Below, in pieces: positions 7,980 through 15,126 of a stretch of 64,000 bases of DNA. The DNA is from an uncultured Dehalococcoidia bacterium. GTDB taxonomy: Bacteria; Chloroflexota; Dehalococcoidia; Lucifugimonadales; UBA3495. Made by a program: the position numbers and the translations under genes. The notes beneath the pieces were generated by a model, which searched no databases, had not been told where the DNA came from, and saw only the letters and a program-made list of their open reading frames with translations. Numbering within the stretch: the stretch's first letter is position 1; every line of letters begins with the position of its first letter. The stretch spans positions 434,001-498,000 of the forward strand of contig OY282565.1 in NCBI GenBank assembly GCA_958296445.1, given 5' to 3'.

Positions 7980-8780
7980 TTATGCATTGAGCAGCCGTTT
8001 GGCTTCTTGCCATAGTTCTTCTTTTTCGGGCAGGGGTAGGGCTTGGAAGTCTAGGTTGCGTTGGGCGGCTAGTTGCTCCATTGCGCGGTAGCGGGCGGCG
8101 AAGCGGGCGTTGGCCTGGCGCAGGACGTCCTCGGCGTGGGCGTCGGCCCAGCGAGACAGGTTGACTAGGGCAAAGAATATGTCGCCCAATTCGTGAACCC
8201 GCTCGTCCGGCGTATTGGCCTGGCGGAACTCTTCGATTTCCTCGGCCACCTTGTCCAGCACGCCGGAGACGTCGTCCCACTCGAAACCGGCGCGGGCCAC
8301 CCGGTCTTGCATGAGTTGCGACGCGGCTAGGGCGGGCAGGCTGGCGGGGATGCCGTCCACCGGGGACTTGGGGGTTCCGGCGGCGTTGCGTTCCGCGGCC
8401 TTGATGCGCTCCCAATTGCGCTCGACTTCCCGGGCGTCGGCTACGGTTTCTCCGGCGAAAACGTGGGGATGGCGGCGGATGAGCTTGCGGTTGATGCGCT
8501 CGATGACGCCGCCGATGTCAAAGCGGCCCGCTTCTTGGGCGATGTCGGCGTGAAAGGCGATCTGTACCAGCAAATCGCCCAGCTCTTCCGACAGCACGCC
8601 GGGGTCGCCCGCGTCTATGGCTTCCAGGGCCTCGTGGGCTTCTTCCAGCAGGTTGCGTTTGAGCGACTGGTGGGTTTGCTCTCGGTCCCAGGGGCAGCCG
8701 CCGGGGGCCCGCAGTCGGGCCACGATGTCCACCAGCGTTTGGAATTGGTCAATTTGGCCGTTGGTTTCATATTCTTTCAT
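7980..8780 (-). CDS. mazG: MazG nucleoside triphosphate pyrophosphohydrolase
   Basis: A 266-residue all-alpha NTP pyrophosphohydrolase, matching full-length MazG with two tandem MazG domains. Signature: LRAPGGCPWDREQTHQSLKR, then LLEEAHEALEAID and EELGDLLVQIAFHA, whose EExxE/ExxD pattern binds Mg2+. The second domain holds EEIEEFRQA...HELGDIFFALVNLSRW. It hydrolyses (d)NTPs to NMP and PPi, cleaning the nucleotide pool. The start is set at ATG 8780: a TATAAT on the minus strand (8792-8787) ends only six bases before it, which suggests a leaderless transcript. An upstream GTG (8801) would lie inside the promoter. Divergent from the DUF1461 gene. Confidence 0.92.
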   Translation of the reverse strand: MKEYETNGQIDQFQTLVDIVARLRAPGGCPWDREQTHQSLKRNLLEEAHEALEAIDAGDPGVLSEELGDLLVQIAFHADIAQEAGRFDIGGVIERINRKLIRRHPHVFAGETVADAREVERNWERIKAAERNAAGTPKSPVDGIPASLPALAASQLMQDRVARAGFEWDDVSGVLDKVAEEIEEFRQANTPDERVHELGDIFFALVNLSRWADAHAEDVLRQANARFAARYRAMEQLAAQRNLDFQALPLPEKEELWQEAKRLLNA

Positions 8781-8806
8781 AGGGCGATTATAATGAGTCA
8801 CGCCAA
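8772..8806. promoter_or_regulatory. Shared symmetric -10 box between divergent mazG and DUF1461 genes
   Basis: The octamer ATTATAAT at 8787-8794 reads TATAAT on both strands. On the minus strand TTGAAA precedes it by 16 bases, and the mazG ATG follows six bases after. On the plus strand the TATAAT ends 11 bases before the DUF1461 ATG. The two start codons are only 26 bases apart, so both promoters must overlap here. Confidence 0.6.
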
Positions 8807-9564
8807 TGTTTCAATCAGCATTTCATTCCGGCAGCCCCATTAACCGGCTGGCAAGCGGCCTGCGCTGGCTGCCCGCCGCGCTGTTTATTGTCGCCGTTCC
8901 GGTGTTTCTGGTGACCGGCAGCATAACTTGGGCTTTCAACAACATCGGCCTCTACGAAAGCGGATTTGAGAAGTACCGCATTTCTTGGGTCAGCGGCATC
9001 ACGCCCGGCGGCCTGCGGCAAGTGGCGGTGGACATCCGCGCCTACTTCAACTCCGGCGACGAGCCGCTGAGGGTGCAGGCCCGCGTGTTCGGCGCCGAGC
9101 GGGAGCTGTTCAGCGAAAAGGAAGTCATCCACATGGCCGATGTGAAGCGGCTGCTGTGGTGGGTGTACGGGGCCTTTGCGGTGTCGGCGGCGTGTCTGGC
9201 GGGGGTGGCGGCGGCGGGGTTCGCCCGCAGGCGGCGCGAATACCTGCCCACGCTGGCCCGCCGGACGCTGTGGGGCGGCGGGCTTACCGCCGGGCTGTTG
9301 CTGGCCTTCGGCCTGCTGGCGACGGTCGGCTTCGATACGCTGTTCCTGCTGTTCCACCGGATTAGCTTTGCCAACGATTTCTGGAAGCTGGACCCGCGCA
9401 CCGACTACTTGGTTCTGCTGTTTCCGCAAGGCTTCTGGTTCGACGCTACGATATGGTTTGCGTTGCGGGCCTTGGCCGGGGGCGTCATCCTGGCGGCGGC
9501 CGGCGGGGGCTACCTAGCCTGGCGGCGGTGGCAAGGCGCGGCGAAAGCGAAAGGGCGCGGATAA
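8806..9564 (+). CDS. DUF1461 / TIGR01906 integral membrane protein
   Basis: A 252-residue membrane protein. Hydrophobic segments lie near residues 20-45, 120-145, 160-188 and 215-245. An extracytoplasmic loop is seen between the first two (NNIGLYESGFEKYRIS...ERELFSEKEVIHMADVKRL), and FHRISFANDFWKLDPRTDYLVLLFPQGFW precedes the last segment in two conserved parts (FHRISFANDFWKLDP and LFPQGFW). These are hallmark motifs of the TIGR01906/DUF1461 family, common in Firmicutes and Chloroflexota and of unknown function. ATG at 8806 is so near the -10 box that the leader is only a few bases long. Divergent with mazG, but no functional link is known. Confidence 0.88.
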   Translation: MFQSAFHSGSPINRLASGLRWLPAALFIVAVPVFLVTGSITWAFNNIGLYESGFEKYRISWVSGITPGGLRQVAVDIRAYFNSGDEPLRVQARVFGAERELFSEKEVIHMADVKRLLWWVYGAFAVSAACLAGVAAAGFARRRREYLPTLARRTLWGGGLTAGLLLAFGLLATVGFDTLFLLFHRISFANDFWKLDPRTDYLVLLFPQGFWFDATIWFALRALAGGVILAAAGGGYLAWRRWQGAAKAKGRG

Positions 9565-9652
9565 CCGGCCAACTGCCAGTATCCGCGCCCCGGTGCGGTC
9601 ACCCGGCGCGGCTAAAGGGAAAGGGGCAACCCGGCGGGCGGGAAATCCCGGC

Positions 9653-9883
9653 CTAGTGTCCGCAGCCGCAGCCGCCGGCGCAGCAGCCGCCACCGCCGAG
9701 GGGCGGCAGGGGGCCGGGGCTGAATGACTGCTCTTCCGATGCGTTCCCCACCCGGGCGAACACCGATATGGCCCGCTTGGCGGGCTGTTCGCAGTTGGGG
9801 CAGTCGGCGCCGGTGGCGCTCATCGGCTGGAGCTTGTCGAACTTGTGGCTGCACGTGGGGCAGTGGTATTCGTACAGAGGCAT
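9653..9883 (-). CDS. FmdB-family zinc-ribbon protein
   Basis: A 76-residue protein beginning MPLYEYHCPTCSHKFDKLQ, with a second CPNC at residues 31-34. This is the CxxC...CxxC zinc ribbon of the FmdB regulatory-protein family. The tail is Gly/Cys/His-rich (GGGGCCAGGCGCGH), common in such proteins and possibly a second metal site. FmdB was named from methylotroph formamidase loci; its general function is unsettled. Its first nine codons and promoter region are duplicated 665 bases away (10521-10620), flanking a vapBC remnant. Confidence 0.9.
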   Translation of the reverse strand: MPLYEYHCPTCSHKFDKLQPMSATGADCPNCEQPAKRAISVFARVGNASEEQSFSPGPLPPLGGGGCCAGGCGCGH

Positions 9884-10134
9884 AACGCGGCTCCAAATTC
9901 AGTGTCGTTAGCAGGGAATTTAACCGAACCGGGCGGCGGCGGTCAAGGGCGGGGCAAGACGATGGATGCGTTGCGGCCCGCAGTTCCGTCATTTCCGCAT
10001 AGGCGGGAATCCAAAGGCGTATCGGCCGGTGACGTTCTCTTACCGCAGACATTGCTGGATTCCCGCTTTCGCGGGAATGACGGGTTTGGACGGAATGATA
10101 GTGGTTGGCGGCGGTGATGTGGTTGACCGGGGCG

Positions 10135-10208
10135 CGGAGGCGTTTTCCCGACTCCTCGGGTGCCCGGCTTACGGCGTAGAGAAGCACATTGGTGTCAACG
10201 AATCGCAT
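10135..10208 (-). pseudogene. VapC-type PIN toxin, 5' remnant
   Basis: Only about 23 codons survive: MRFVDTNVLLYAVSRAPEES, the first strand of a PIN-domain RNase with its first catalytic Asp. After about 10138 the frame continues into palindromic repeat DNA and loses similarity. The start overlaps the end of the RHH antitoxin by 14 bases, the usual vapBC coupling. The toxin is therefore broken while its antitoxin is intact. Confidence 0.7.
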
Positions 10209-10485
10209 TGCGCTGGTACAGCTCTTCCCGGGGCAGATTGTCGGCCATTCGCAGCCCTATGCCCCGCTTCTCAAAGTCCGCGGCGACTTCTCTCAGGATT
10301 CTGCGCCGTTGCTCCAGATTGGTTTCTGAAGCCGGGTCTTTGGCTGACACCGCCTTGGCGTCATCGTGGGCCAGGTTTTGCAGAAAATTGCGAACCAGCG
10401 CCGAAACTGAGGTTCCGTTCTCGGCGGCCTTGATTCTGGAAAGCCGGTAGGTTTCGTCGTCTACCGACACGGTGATGTTTTTCAT
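10195..10485 (-). CDS. RHH antitoxin (VapB/CopG-like), orphaned
   Basis: A 96-residue protein. Its N-terminus MKNITVSVDDETYRLSRIKA followed by ENGTSVSALVRNFLQNL is a typical ribbon-helix-helix DNA-binding domain. The C-terminal half (EQRRRILREVAADFEKRGIG) would wrap the toxin active site. VapB/CopG antitoxins repress their own operon and neutralise the PIN RNase. The partner toxin, overlapping by 14 bases, is truncated, so this is an orphan antitoxin. The pair sits inside a 565-bp segment between 100-bp direct repeats. Confidence 0.8.
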   Translation of the reverse strand: MKNITVSVDDETYRLSRIKAAENGTSVSALVRNFLQNLAHDDAKAVSAKDPASETNLEQRRRILREVAADFEKRGIGLRMADNLPREELYQRNAIR

Positions 10486-10633
10486 AGTTTCGCAGGTCTC
10501 CGGCTAGAATGGCGCCTTGTTGGGGCAGTGGTATTCGTACAGAGGCATAACACGGCTCCAAATTCAGTGTCGTTAGCAGGGAATTTAACCGAACCGGGCG
10601 GCGGCGGTCAAGGGCGGGGCGAGGTGTTGTGGA

Positions 10634-11509
10634 CTACTCGCCGCTGCTCAGGGTGGGGTAATCCAAAATATGGGATGCTCGCCGTCCTTCAAATATGAGC
10701 TTTGTGGGACCCATCAGAAAATACATTGTCCAGAGACGCCAAAGCAATTGCCATTGTTCACCGCCCAAGTCTGGCTTGGTAATAGGGAGACCCGATTCCA
10801 AAGCACTACCTGCACTAAACAGGGCGGCATGAGATTGCGGACGGTCAATCAGCGGTTCTTTCAGCGCATTGCTGAGAACGGTTATGTCCTTTTCAGTTCT
10901 ATCGGGATTGCTCCGCAAAGCCTCAAGCAACAAATCTTGAGATCGCCCAAGGGCAGACCGGGCTTGTTGCGCCATTATCGCGGTTATATCACCTAGCATC
11001 GAGACGTAGTAAGGATATGTATCTGGGGTTGCCTCTACCCTCTCGGTGGCGTTATCAACGGCTGCAATGATGTCTTTGGCGGAAATATAGCGGTTTCCTA
11101 GGATAAACTGGGCATCCACTGGCCCTAAATCGCTGGCTGGTGCCATCATAATATGGTGAGATCCCAGAGCCAGCAATGTGGCGGCACTCTTGGCTTGGTT
11201 GGGCACAATCACCGTAAACTCTCGGCAACGCGCTTGGATCGAGCGTACCAACCTGATCGCCGCCTCGCCATCGCCTCCGGGTGAGTCGAGCATAAGATGC
11301 AAGTCCTCATTGGGGTCAGCGTCGTAGATAATATCTTCAAACAGAGTGATACTCTCGTCAATGATAGGGCCTGCCATTACGGCCAACCGGCACGCATAGT
11401 CTTGCTCATAAGCGGCAATCATAGACTGCCGCTCATAGCGGTCTGCGTTATTAGCCCGGAAGAGCGGGCTTTGCGGAGGGTTAGACACGGTGTCGAAGCT
11501 GCCCATCAT
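10634..11509 (-). CDS. ClpP-fold serine protease, SDH (serine dehydrogenase proteinase) family
   Basis: A 291-residue cytosolic protein of the SDH-protease family (ClpP/crotonase fold). Visible motifs are LHLMLDSPGGDGEAAIRLVR, split as LHLMLDSPGGD and GEAAIRLVR, the oxyanion strand; VPNQAKSAATLLALG, holding the nucleophile Ser; and HHIMMAPASDLGPVDAQF with the His/Asp region. No transmembrane anchor is seen. Start chosen at ATG 11509 (or 11506) because GAGGAGACAGGA precedes it. The open frame upstream to 11617 overlaps another small gene, whose end it shares by about 29 bases, suggesting translational coupling. Its substrate is unknown. Confidence 0.82.
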   Translation of the reverse strand: MMGSFDTVSNPPQSPLFRANNADRYERQSMIAAYEQDYACRLAVMAGPIIDESITLFEDIIYDADPNEDLHLMLDSPGGDGEAAIRLVRSIQARCREFTVIVPNQAKSAATLLALGSHHIMMAPASDLGPVDAQFILGNRYISAKDIIAAVDNATERVEATPDTYPYYVSMLGDITAIMAQQARSALGRSQDLLLEALRSNPDRTEKDITVLSNALKEPLIDRPQSHAALFSAGSALESGLPITKPDLGGEQWQLLWRLWTMYFLMGPTKLIFEGRRASHILDYPTLSSGE

Positions 11510-11687
11510 TCCTGTCTCCTCGAGGGCGTATAGCCGGGCGTGGGAAAGTGACCGGCTTGCCCTTCCTGGCCTTTCGCGCCGCTTCGCGCTCCCGTTTGGC
11601 GAGGGCGATTTTTTCACGCCAGTCCAGGTCGTGTTTGCCGGAGGGCGAAATTGGGGGTTCCGAGTTTTCAGTCTTTCTCTCGATCAT
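11481..11687 (-). CDS. Small charged protein upstream of the SDH protease
   Basis: A 68-residue protein, MIERKTENSEPPISP..., with a strongly helical, basic middle (DWREKIALAKREREAARKARKGKP) given here as DWREKIALAKRE then REAARKARKGKP. The codon pattern is similar to its neighbour and it overlaps the start of the protease gene by about 29 bases in another frame. No domain is recognised. The position suggests a coupled accessory or substrate of the SDH protease. The chance that it is spurious is real because the protease frame is also open here. Confidence 0.5.
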   Translation of the reverse strand: MIERKTENSEPPISPSGKHDLDWREKIALAKREREAARKARKGKPVTFPRPAIRPRGDRNDGQLRHRV

Positions 11688-11852
11688 TGCGGTACTCTTT
11701 GATAATTTGTATTCGATTTATCTATACTACTTCTGATATTCTAATGGACTAGCCCTGCCATGTCAACCCCGGCTCGTCAGTGATCCGCTGGTATCTGGCG
11801 TGGGTATGCTTGGCGCGCCTCTGCGCTTGATATTAAGGGAGATTCGTTCAGC

Positions 11853-13337
11853 TTGCTTCGTGAGATAAGAACCGGGCCGGGGTTTAAGTGGTGGGTGTTT
11901 GCCACTATTGCCGTTGGCACTTTTGTGTCGGTGGTGGATAACGGGTCGGTGCTGATTGCGCTGCCGGAGATTGAGGAGCATTTCGGCTCCGACCTGCCTA
12001 CGGTGCAGTGGGTGGTGGTGGGCAACGCCCTGGCTATCAGCGCCCTTATCCTGCCTATGGGGCGGCTGGGCGACATCGCCGGGCGCAAGTGGGTATACAT
12101 CGGCGGGCTGATTATTTTCGTTACCGGGTCGGCCCTGGCCGGGCTGGCCGCCAACCTGTCTTGGCTGATTACCGCCAAGGTGTTTCAGGGCATTGGGTCG
12201 GCGATGATTCAGGGCAACGGGATGGCTACCACCATTTCGTCTTTCAGCGGGGCCGAGCGGGGCAAGGCGCTGGGCACTCACATGAGCGTGGTGGGCAGCG
12301 GCGCCATCGCCGGGCCGGCCATCGGCGGACTGCTGGTTGCCGCCTTTGGCTGGCGGTCGGTGTTTTTCGTCAACGTTCCCATCGGCATATTGACCATCCT
12401 GATTTCGTGGTATGTGCTTCGCCCGGCGCGGGAGACGGCGGCGGAGCGGGCCGCGGGGCGGTTCGACTGGCCCGGCGCGGCACTGTCGGCTCTGGCGCTG
12501 CTGGCCTTTCTGCTGGTGGTGGGCAACGGCCACCGGCTGGGCTGGGATTCCCCGGCGGTGCTGCTGGGCGTGGCGGCCACCGCGGCCCTGCTGTCGGGGT
12601 TCATCTGGTGGGAACTGCGGGCGGAGTCGCCGATGCTGGACTTGCGGCTTTTCCGGCGCAAACTGGTCGCTATCGGCGCGGCGGCAAGCTGGCTGTCGTT
12701 TATGGGAATGTCGTCATCCCGCTTTATGATGCCTTTCTACCTGCAACGGGTGCTGGAGATAAGCCCGCGCGATGTGGGGCTGCTGCTGATACCGCCCGCG
12801 CTGTGTATGGTGCTGCTGGGGCCGGTGTGCGGGCGGCTGTCCGACCGTTTCGGCTGGCGGGCGCTTACGGTTTCGGGGCTGGCCTTGTCTATGGCCGCCA
12901 GCGTCATCATCGCCGCCAACCTTACCGGGACGTCGCCGGTGGTGTTTATCGTGCTGATGCTGATGCTCCAGAGTTGCGGGATGGCACTGTTCAACTCGCC
13001 CAACAACAGCTCGATCCTCGGCGCGGTGGAGCGCAGCCAGTACGGAGTGGTGGCGGGGCTGACGCAGCTAATCCGCAACTCGGCCAACGTCACCAGCATC
13101 GCCGTAGCGACTACGGTGGTGGTGGTCACTATGGGGAGCTACGGGGTGGAGCCGAGCCTGGACGCGGTTTCGCCAGCGGTGGCCGGGGCTTTCGTCGCCG
13201 GGCTGAAGTGGGCCTTTTTCCTGATGGCCGGGATGCTGCTAACCGGGGTGGTTCTGGCCGTAATCCGCGGCGAGCGCAAACGCCCGGAACCCGCCGCGCC
13301 CACGCCCCCCGAACCGGCGCAGACGCCCGCGGACTAG
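11853..13337 (+). CDS. MFS transporter, DHA2 (14-TM drug:H+ antiporter) type
   Basis: A 494-residue membrane protein of DHA2 length. The first segment ATIAVGTFVSVVDNGSVLIALP has the VD-N-x-ALP motif of 14-helix multidrug efflux pumps. Motif A is GRLGDIAGRKWVY after TM2, and motif C-like GSGAIAGPAIGG lies in TM5. It likely exports hydrophobic compounds with proton exchange. The TTG start at 11853 is supported by AAGGGAGA about 10 bases upstream and because TM1 follows directly. The C-terminus is Pro/Glu-rich. No regulator gene lies next to it. Confidence 0.9.
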   Translation: MLREIRTGPGFKWWVFATIAVGTFVSVVDNGSVLIALPEIEEHFGSDLPTVQWVVVGNALAISALILPMGRLGDIAGRKWVYIGGLIIFVTGSALAGLAANLSWLITAKVFQGIGSAMIQGNGMATTISSFSGAERGKALGTHMSVVGSGAIAGPAIGGLLVAAFGWRSVFFVNVPIGILTILISWYVLRPARETAAERAAGRFDWPGAALSALALLAFLLVVGNGHRLGWDSPAVLLGVAATAALLSGFIWWELRAESPMLDLRLFRRKLVAIGAAASWLSFMGMSSSRFMMPFYLQRVLEISPRDVGLLLIPPALCMVLLGPVCGRLSDRFGWRALTVSGLALSMAASVIIAANLTGTSPVVFIVLMLMLQSCGMALFNSPNNSSILGAVERSQYGVVAGLTQLIRNSANVTSIAVATTVVVVTMGSYGVEPSLDAVSPAVAGAFVAGLKWAFFLMAGMLLTGVVLAVIRGERKRPEPAAPTPPEPAQTPAD

Positions 13338-13413
13338 GGGCGGCGTTATCCGCACGGGGCGGGATTGTCTGGATTGGGATTTTCGGGGTTATAGGGGCTT
13401 TGTCTGAACCGGG

Positions 13414-13505
13414 ATTGTCTGAATCAGGATTTTCAGGATTCAGGGATTTTCAGGATTTGTCTTATCCAGTAAATCCTATAATCCGGTAAATCCTGATTCA
13501 GACAA
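13414..13505. repeat. Family A palindromic repeat
   Basis: Ends TTGTCTGAATCAGGATT and AATCCTGATTCAGACAA face each other, with an internal extra copy of 'GGGATTTTCAGGATT'. A truncated arm also lies at about 13372-13410. It fills the space between the DHA2 transporter and the CDGSH gene. Confidence 0.85.
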
Positions 13506-13613
13506 AGGGCCGGACGCTCCGGGGTTATCTGCCCCCAATTGGACAATGGCGGGGGCGGTTGCTACACTGTTGGCGTAGTCCTAGGCATACAACGAACAGG
13601 CGGAGGAGATACC

Positions 13614-13820
13614 GTGGCAGACGTTAAAATCGAAATCCGGGAAAACGGGCCCAACCGCGTCACCGGCCCCATTGAAATCGTGGACGTGAGCGGCGCCAGC
13701 TACTCCATTCCCGAAGGGCGCTGGGTCAGCCTGTGCCGCTGCGGACACTCGGCGGAAAAGCCCTTTTGCGACGGCGCCCACCGCGACGCCGGTTTCCAGG
13801 CCGATTCGCAGGCCCGCTAA
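13614..13820 (+). CDS. CDGSH-type iron-sulfur protein
   Basis: A 68-residue protein with the complete 2Fe-2S CDGSH signature CRCGHSAEKPFCDGAH: three Cys and one His ligands. Such small cytosolic proteins hold a labile, pH-sensitive 2Fe-2S cluster and act in redox or Fe-S transfer. Start at GTG 13614, directly preceded by CGGAGGAGATACC. The longer open frame from 13539 lacks a binding site and has low-complexity Gly. A plausible promoter (TTGGAC, 18-base spacer, TACACT) lies at about 13543-13572. Confidence 0.9.
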   Translation: MADVKIEIRENGPNRVTGPIEIVDVSGASYSIPEGRWVSLCRCGHSAEKPFCDGAHRDAGFQADSQAR

Positions 13821-13919
13821 CCGCCGCCGCACACCCGGCTACCCAACGCAGGGGCGCTTGGCGAAAGCGCCCCTCGTCATTGGCAGGTATTCCGCACACT
13901 TTGGCAACAGGAGCGGCAA

Positions 13920-14543
13920 TTGACCGATGCAGACCGCGCCGCCGTTGAGTTCAAGCCTTTGACCGCCGGGCTTATTCATCACTTGGGAACGGTCTTGCGG
14001 GGGAATTTCGGCGCCGGGTGCTGGTGTATGTTTCCGCGCTTGACCGACGCGCAGACGCGGGAGCTGCCCGGCGAGGGGAATCAGAGCGCCCGCAAGCGGG
14101 AGGCGATGACCCGTCTGGCCGGCCGCCGGCCCGCCCCGGGGCTGCTGGCCTTTGAGGACGGCGAACCCGTCGGCTGGGTTGCGGTCGCTCCGAGGGATGA
14201 GTTGACGCGAATCGTCCGCTCCCGGGCCACGCCCCCGGTGGACGCCGCGCCGGTGTGGGTCATTCCCTGCGTCACTGTCCGCAAGGGGCATCGGGGCCGG
14301 GGCATCGCCGTTGCGCTGATACGGGCCGCCGTGGCCTACGCCGGACAGCACGGCGCCCCGGCGGTAGAGGCGTACCCCCGCGCGGGCGGCGAGCGCACTG
14401 GCGACGACAACGCCTATTTCGGCACCGAACCGCTGTTCCGCCGCGCCGGGTTCGAGGTGGTACGGCAGCCGCTGGAACCCCGCCCGCGCCACTGGCTGCC
14501 GCGGGTTGCTATGCGTGTCGCTACGGGGGCGGGTTGCGGGTAG
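13920..14543 (+). CDS. GNAT-family N-acetyltransferase
   Basis: A 207-residue acetyltransferase. The acetyl-CoA loop is RKGHRGRGIAVALI (the Q/R-x-x-G-x-G/A motif) near residue 120, after IPCVTV, and LFRRAGFEVV forms the typical last strands. The N-terminal 70 residues are longer than the minimal fold and include a Cys-Trp-Cys motif (GAGCWCMFPRL). The substrate cannot be inferred. TTG at 13920 is chosen because AGGAG lies six bases before it. A family B repeat follows directly at 14554. Confidence 0.87.
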   Translation: MTDADRAAVEFKPLTAGLIHHLGTVLRGNFGAGCWCMFPRLTDAQTRELPGEGNQSARKREAMTRLAGRRPAPGLLAFEDGEPVGWVAVAPRDELTRIVRSRATPPVDAAPVWVIPCVTVRKGHRGRGIAVALIRAAVAYAGQHGAPAVEAYPRAGGERTGDDNAYFGTEPLFRRAGFEVVRQPLEPRPRHWLPRVAMRVATGAGCG

Positions 14544-14553
14544 GGCGTCTTGC

Positions 14554-14645
14554 CCCTTTGTCACCCTGAGCGGAGCGAAGGGTCTCACCGCCCAAGGTGA
14601 GATTCTTCGCTTTGCTCAGAATGACAGACTGCGCTCAGAATGGCA
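14554..14645. repeat. Family B repeat
   Basis: Inverted arms CACCCTGAGCGGAGCGAAGG and CTTCGCTTTGCTCAGAATG, with tandem partial right ends. It lies between the convergent GNAT and HEPN-like genes and could terminate both. Confidence 0.8.
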
Positions 14646-14653
14646 GACGGCGC

Positions 14654-15073
14654 CTATGCCCCGGCGCCGTTGGGCGGGGCGTCCGCGGCAATTAGCGGCG
14701 CCAGCAGGTCAAGCAGCTCCGCGACGCTTTCTATGTCCTTGCCGATGATTGCCGCGTTCAGGTGCCTTTTGCGCTGGTAATAGTTTTGATGCAGTTCGTT
14801 GGCTCTGCTCCGCAGGTCGAGCAGGCGGTCGTTGCCGGTTAAGAGGTTGGCCCGGTTTAGGACGATGCTGAAATCCCGGTGGCGGTCGTATTCCCAGCCT
14901 TGGGCCTCGGCTACGGCTTTCGTCATGTGCGCCGCCGCGCCCCAGCCCTTTTCCGACGCCTGATGCAGGTCATTGGCGGCTAGGTATTCCCGGCTTTTCG
15001 CCAAGAAATCGCGGGCTTGCTCTTGATAATCATTCACGGCTTCCCAAGTTTCGGCAAGCTCCGGGGCAGTCAT
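14654..15073 (-). CDS. PaREP1/HEPN-like helical protein
   Basis: A 139-residue all-helical protein. The pattern YLAANDLHQASEKGWGAAAHMTKAVAEAQGWEYDRH, in two parts SEKGWGAAAHMTKAVAEAQG and WEYDRHRDF, resembles PaREP1/HEPN-type proteins, which often pair with nucleotidyltransferases. No such partner is adjacent. The Rx4-6H RNase motif of active HEPN toxins is not evident. ATG at 15073 follows AGGAGCTTTT. Its role is unknown; it lies downstream of the amino-acid dehydrogenase on the same strand, 53 bases away. Confidence 0.7.
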   Translation of the reverse strand: MTAPELAETWEAVNDYQEQARDFLAKSREYLAANDLHQASEKGWGAAAHMTKAVAEAQGWEYDRHRDFSIVLNRANLLTGNDRLLDLRSRANELHQNYYQRKRHLNAAIIGKDIESVAELLDLLAPLIAADAPPNGAGA

Positions 15074-15126
15074 AAAAGCTCCTGATGGTTACGTTACGTT
15101 GCGGCGCGGCTACCGGGCGGCGCGGC

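Larger units (their letters stand above)
9856..10620. repeat. 100-bp direct repeats flanking a 565-bp insert
   Basis: Positions 9856-9955 and 10521-10620 are identical over 100 bases except one (G to A in 'CATAACRCGG'). Each copy holds the first codons of fmdB plus its upstream region. In the right copy the reading frame is Met-Pro-Leu-Tyr-Glu-Tyr-His-Cys-Pro-Asn and then runs out. The 565 bases between carry a family C inverted repeat (9988-10082, 'GTCATTCCCGC...GCGGGAAT') and the vapBC remnant. The arrangement points to segmental duplication or insertion at the fmdB promoter. Confidence 0.85.

Noticed and set aside
9612..10208. 198-codon minus-strand ORF starting as a VapC toxin
   Set aside because: Only the first 23 or so codons are PIN-like; the remainder reads through repeat DNA and antisense of fmdB, so it is recorded as a remnant.
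11688..11852. Promoter-rich AT patch before the DHA2 transporter
   Set aside because: Several TATACT/TATTCT-like hexamers occur, but no pair with a good -35 and spacing could be chosen.
12008..13489. Plus-strand ORF of 493 codons overlapping the DHA2 transporter
   Set aside because: Out-of-frame Gly/Arg-rich shadow of a clear 14-TM protein.
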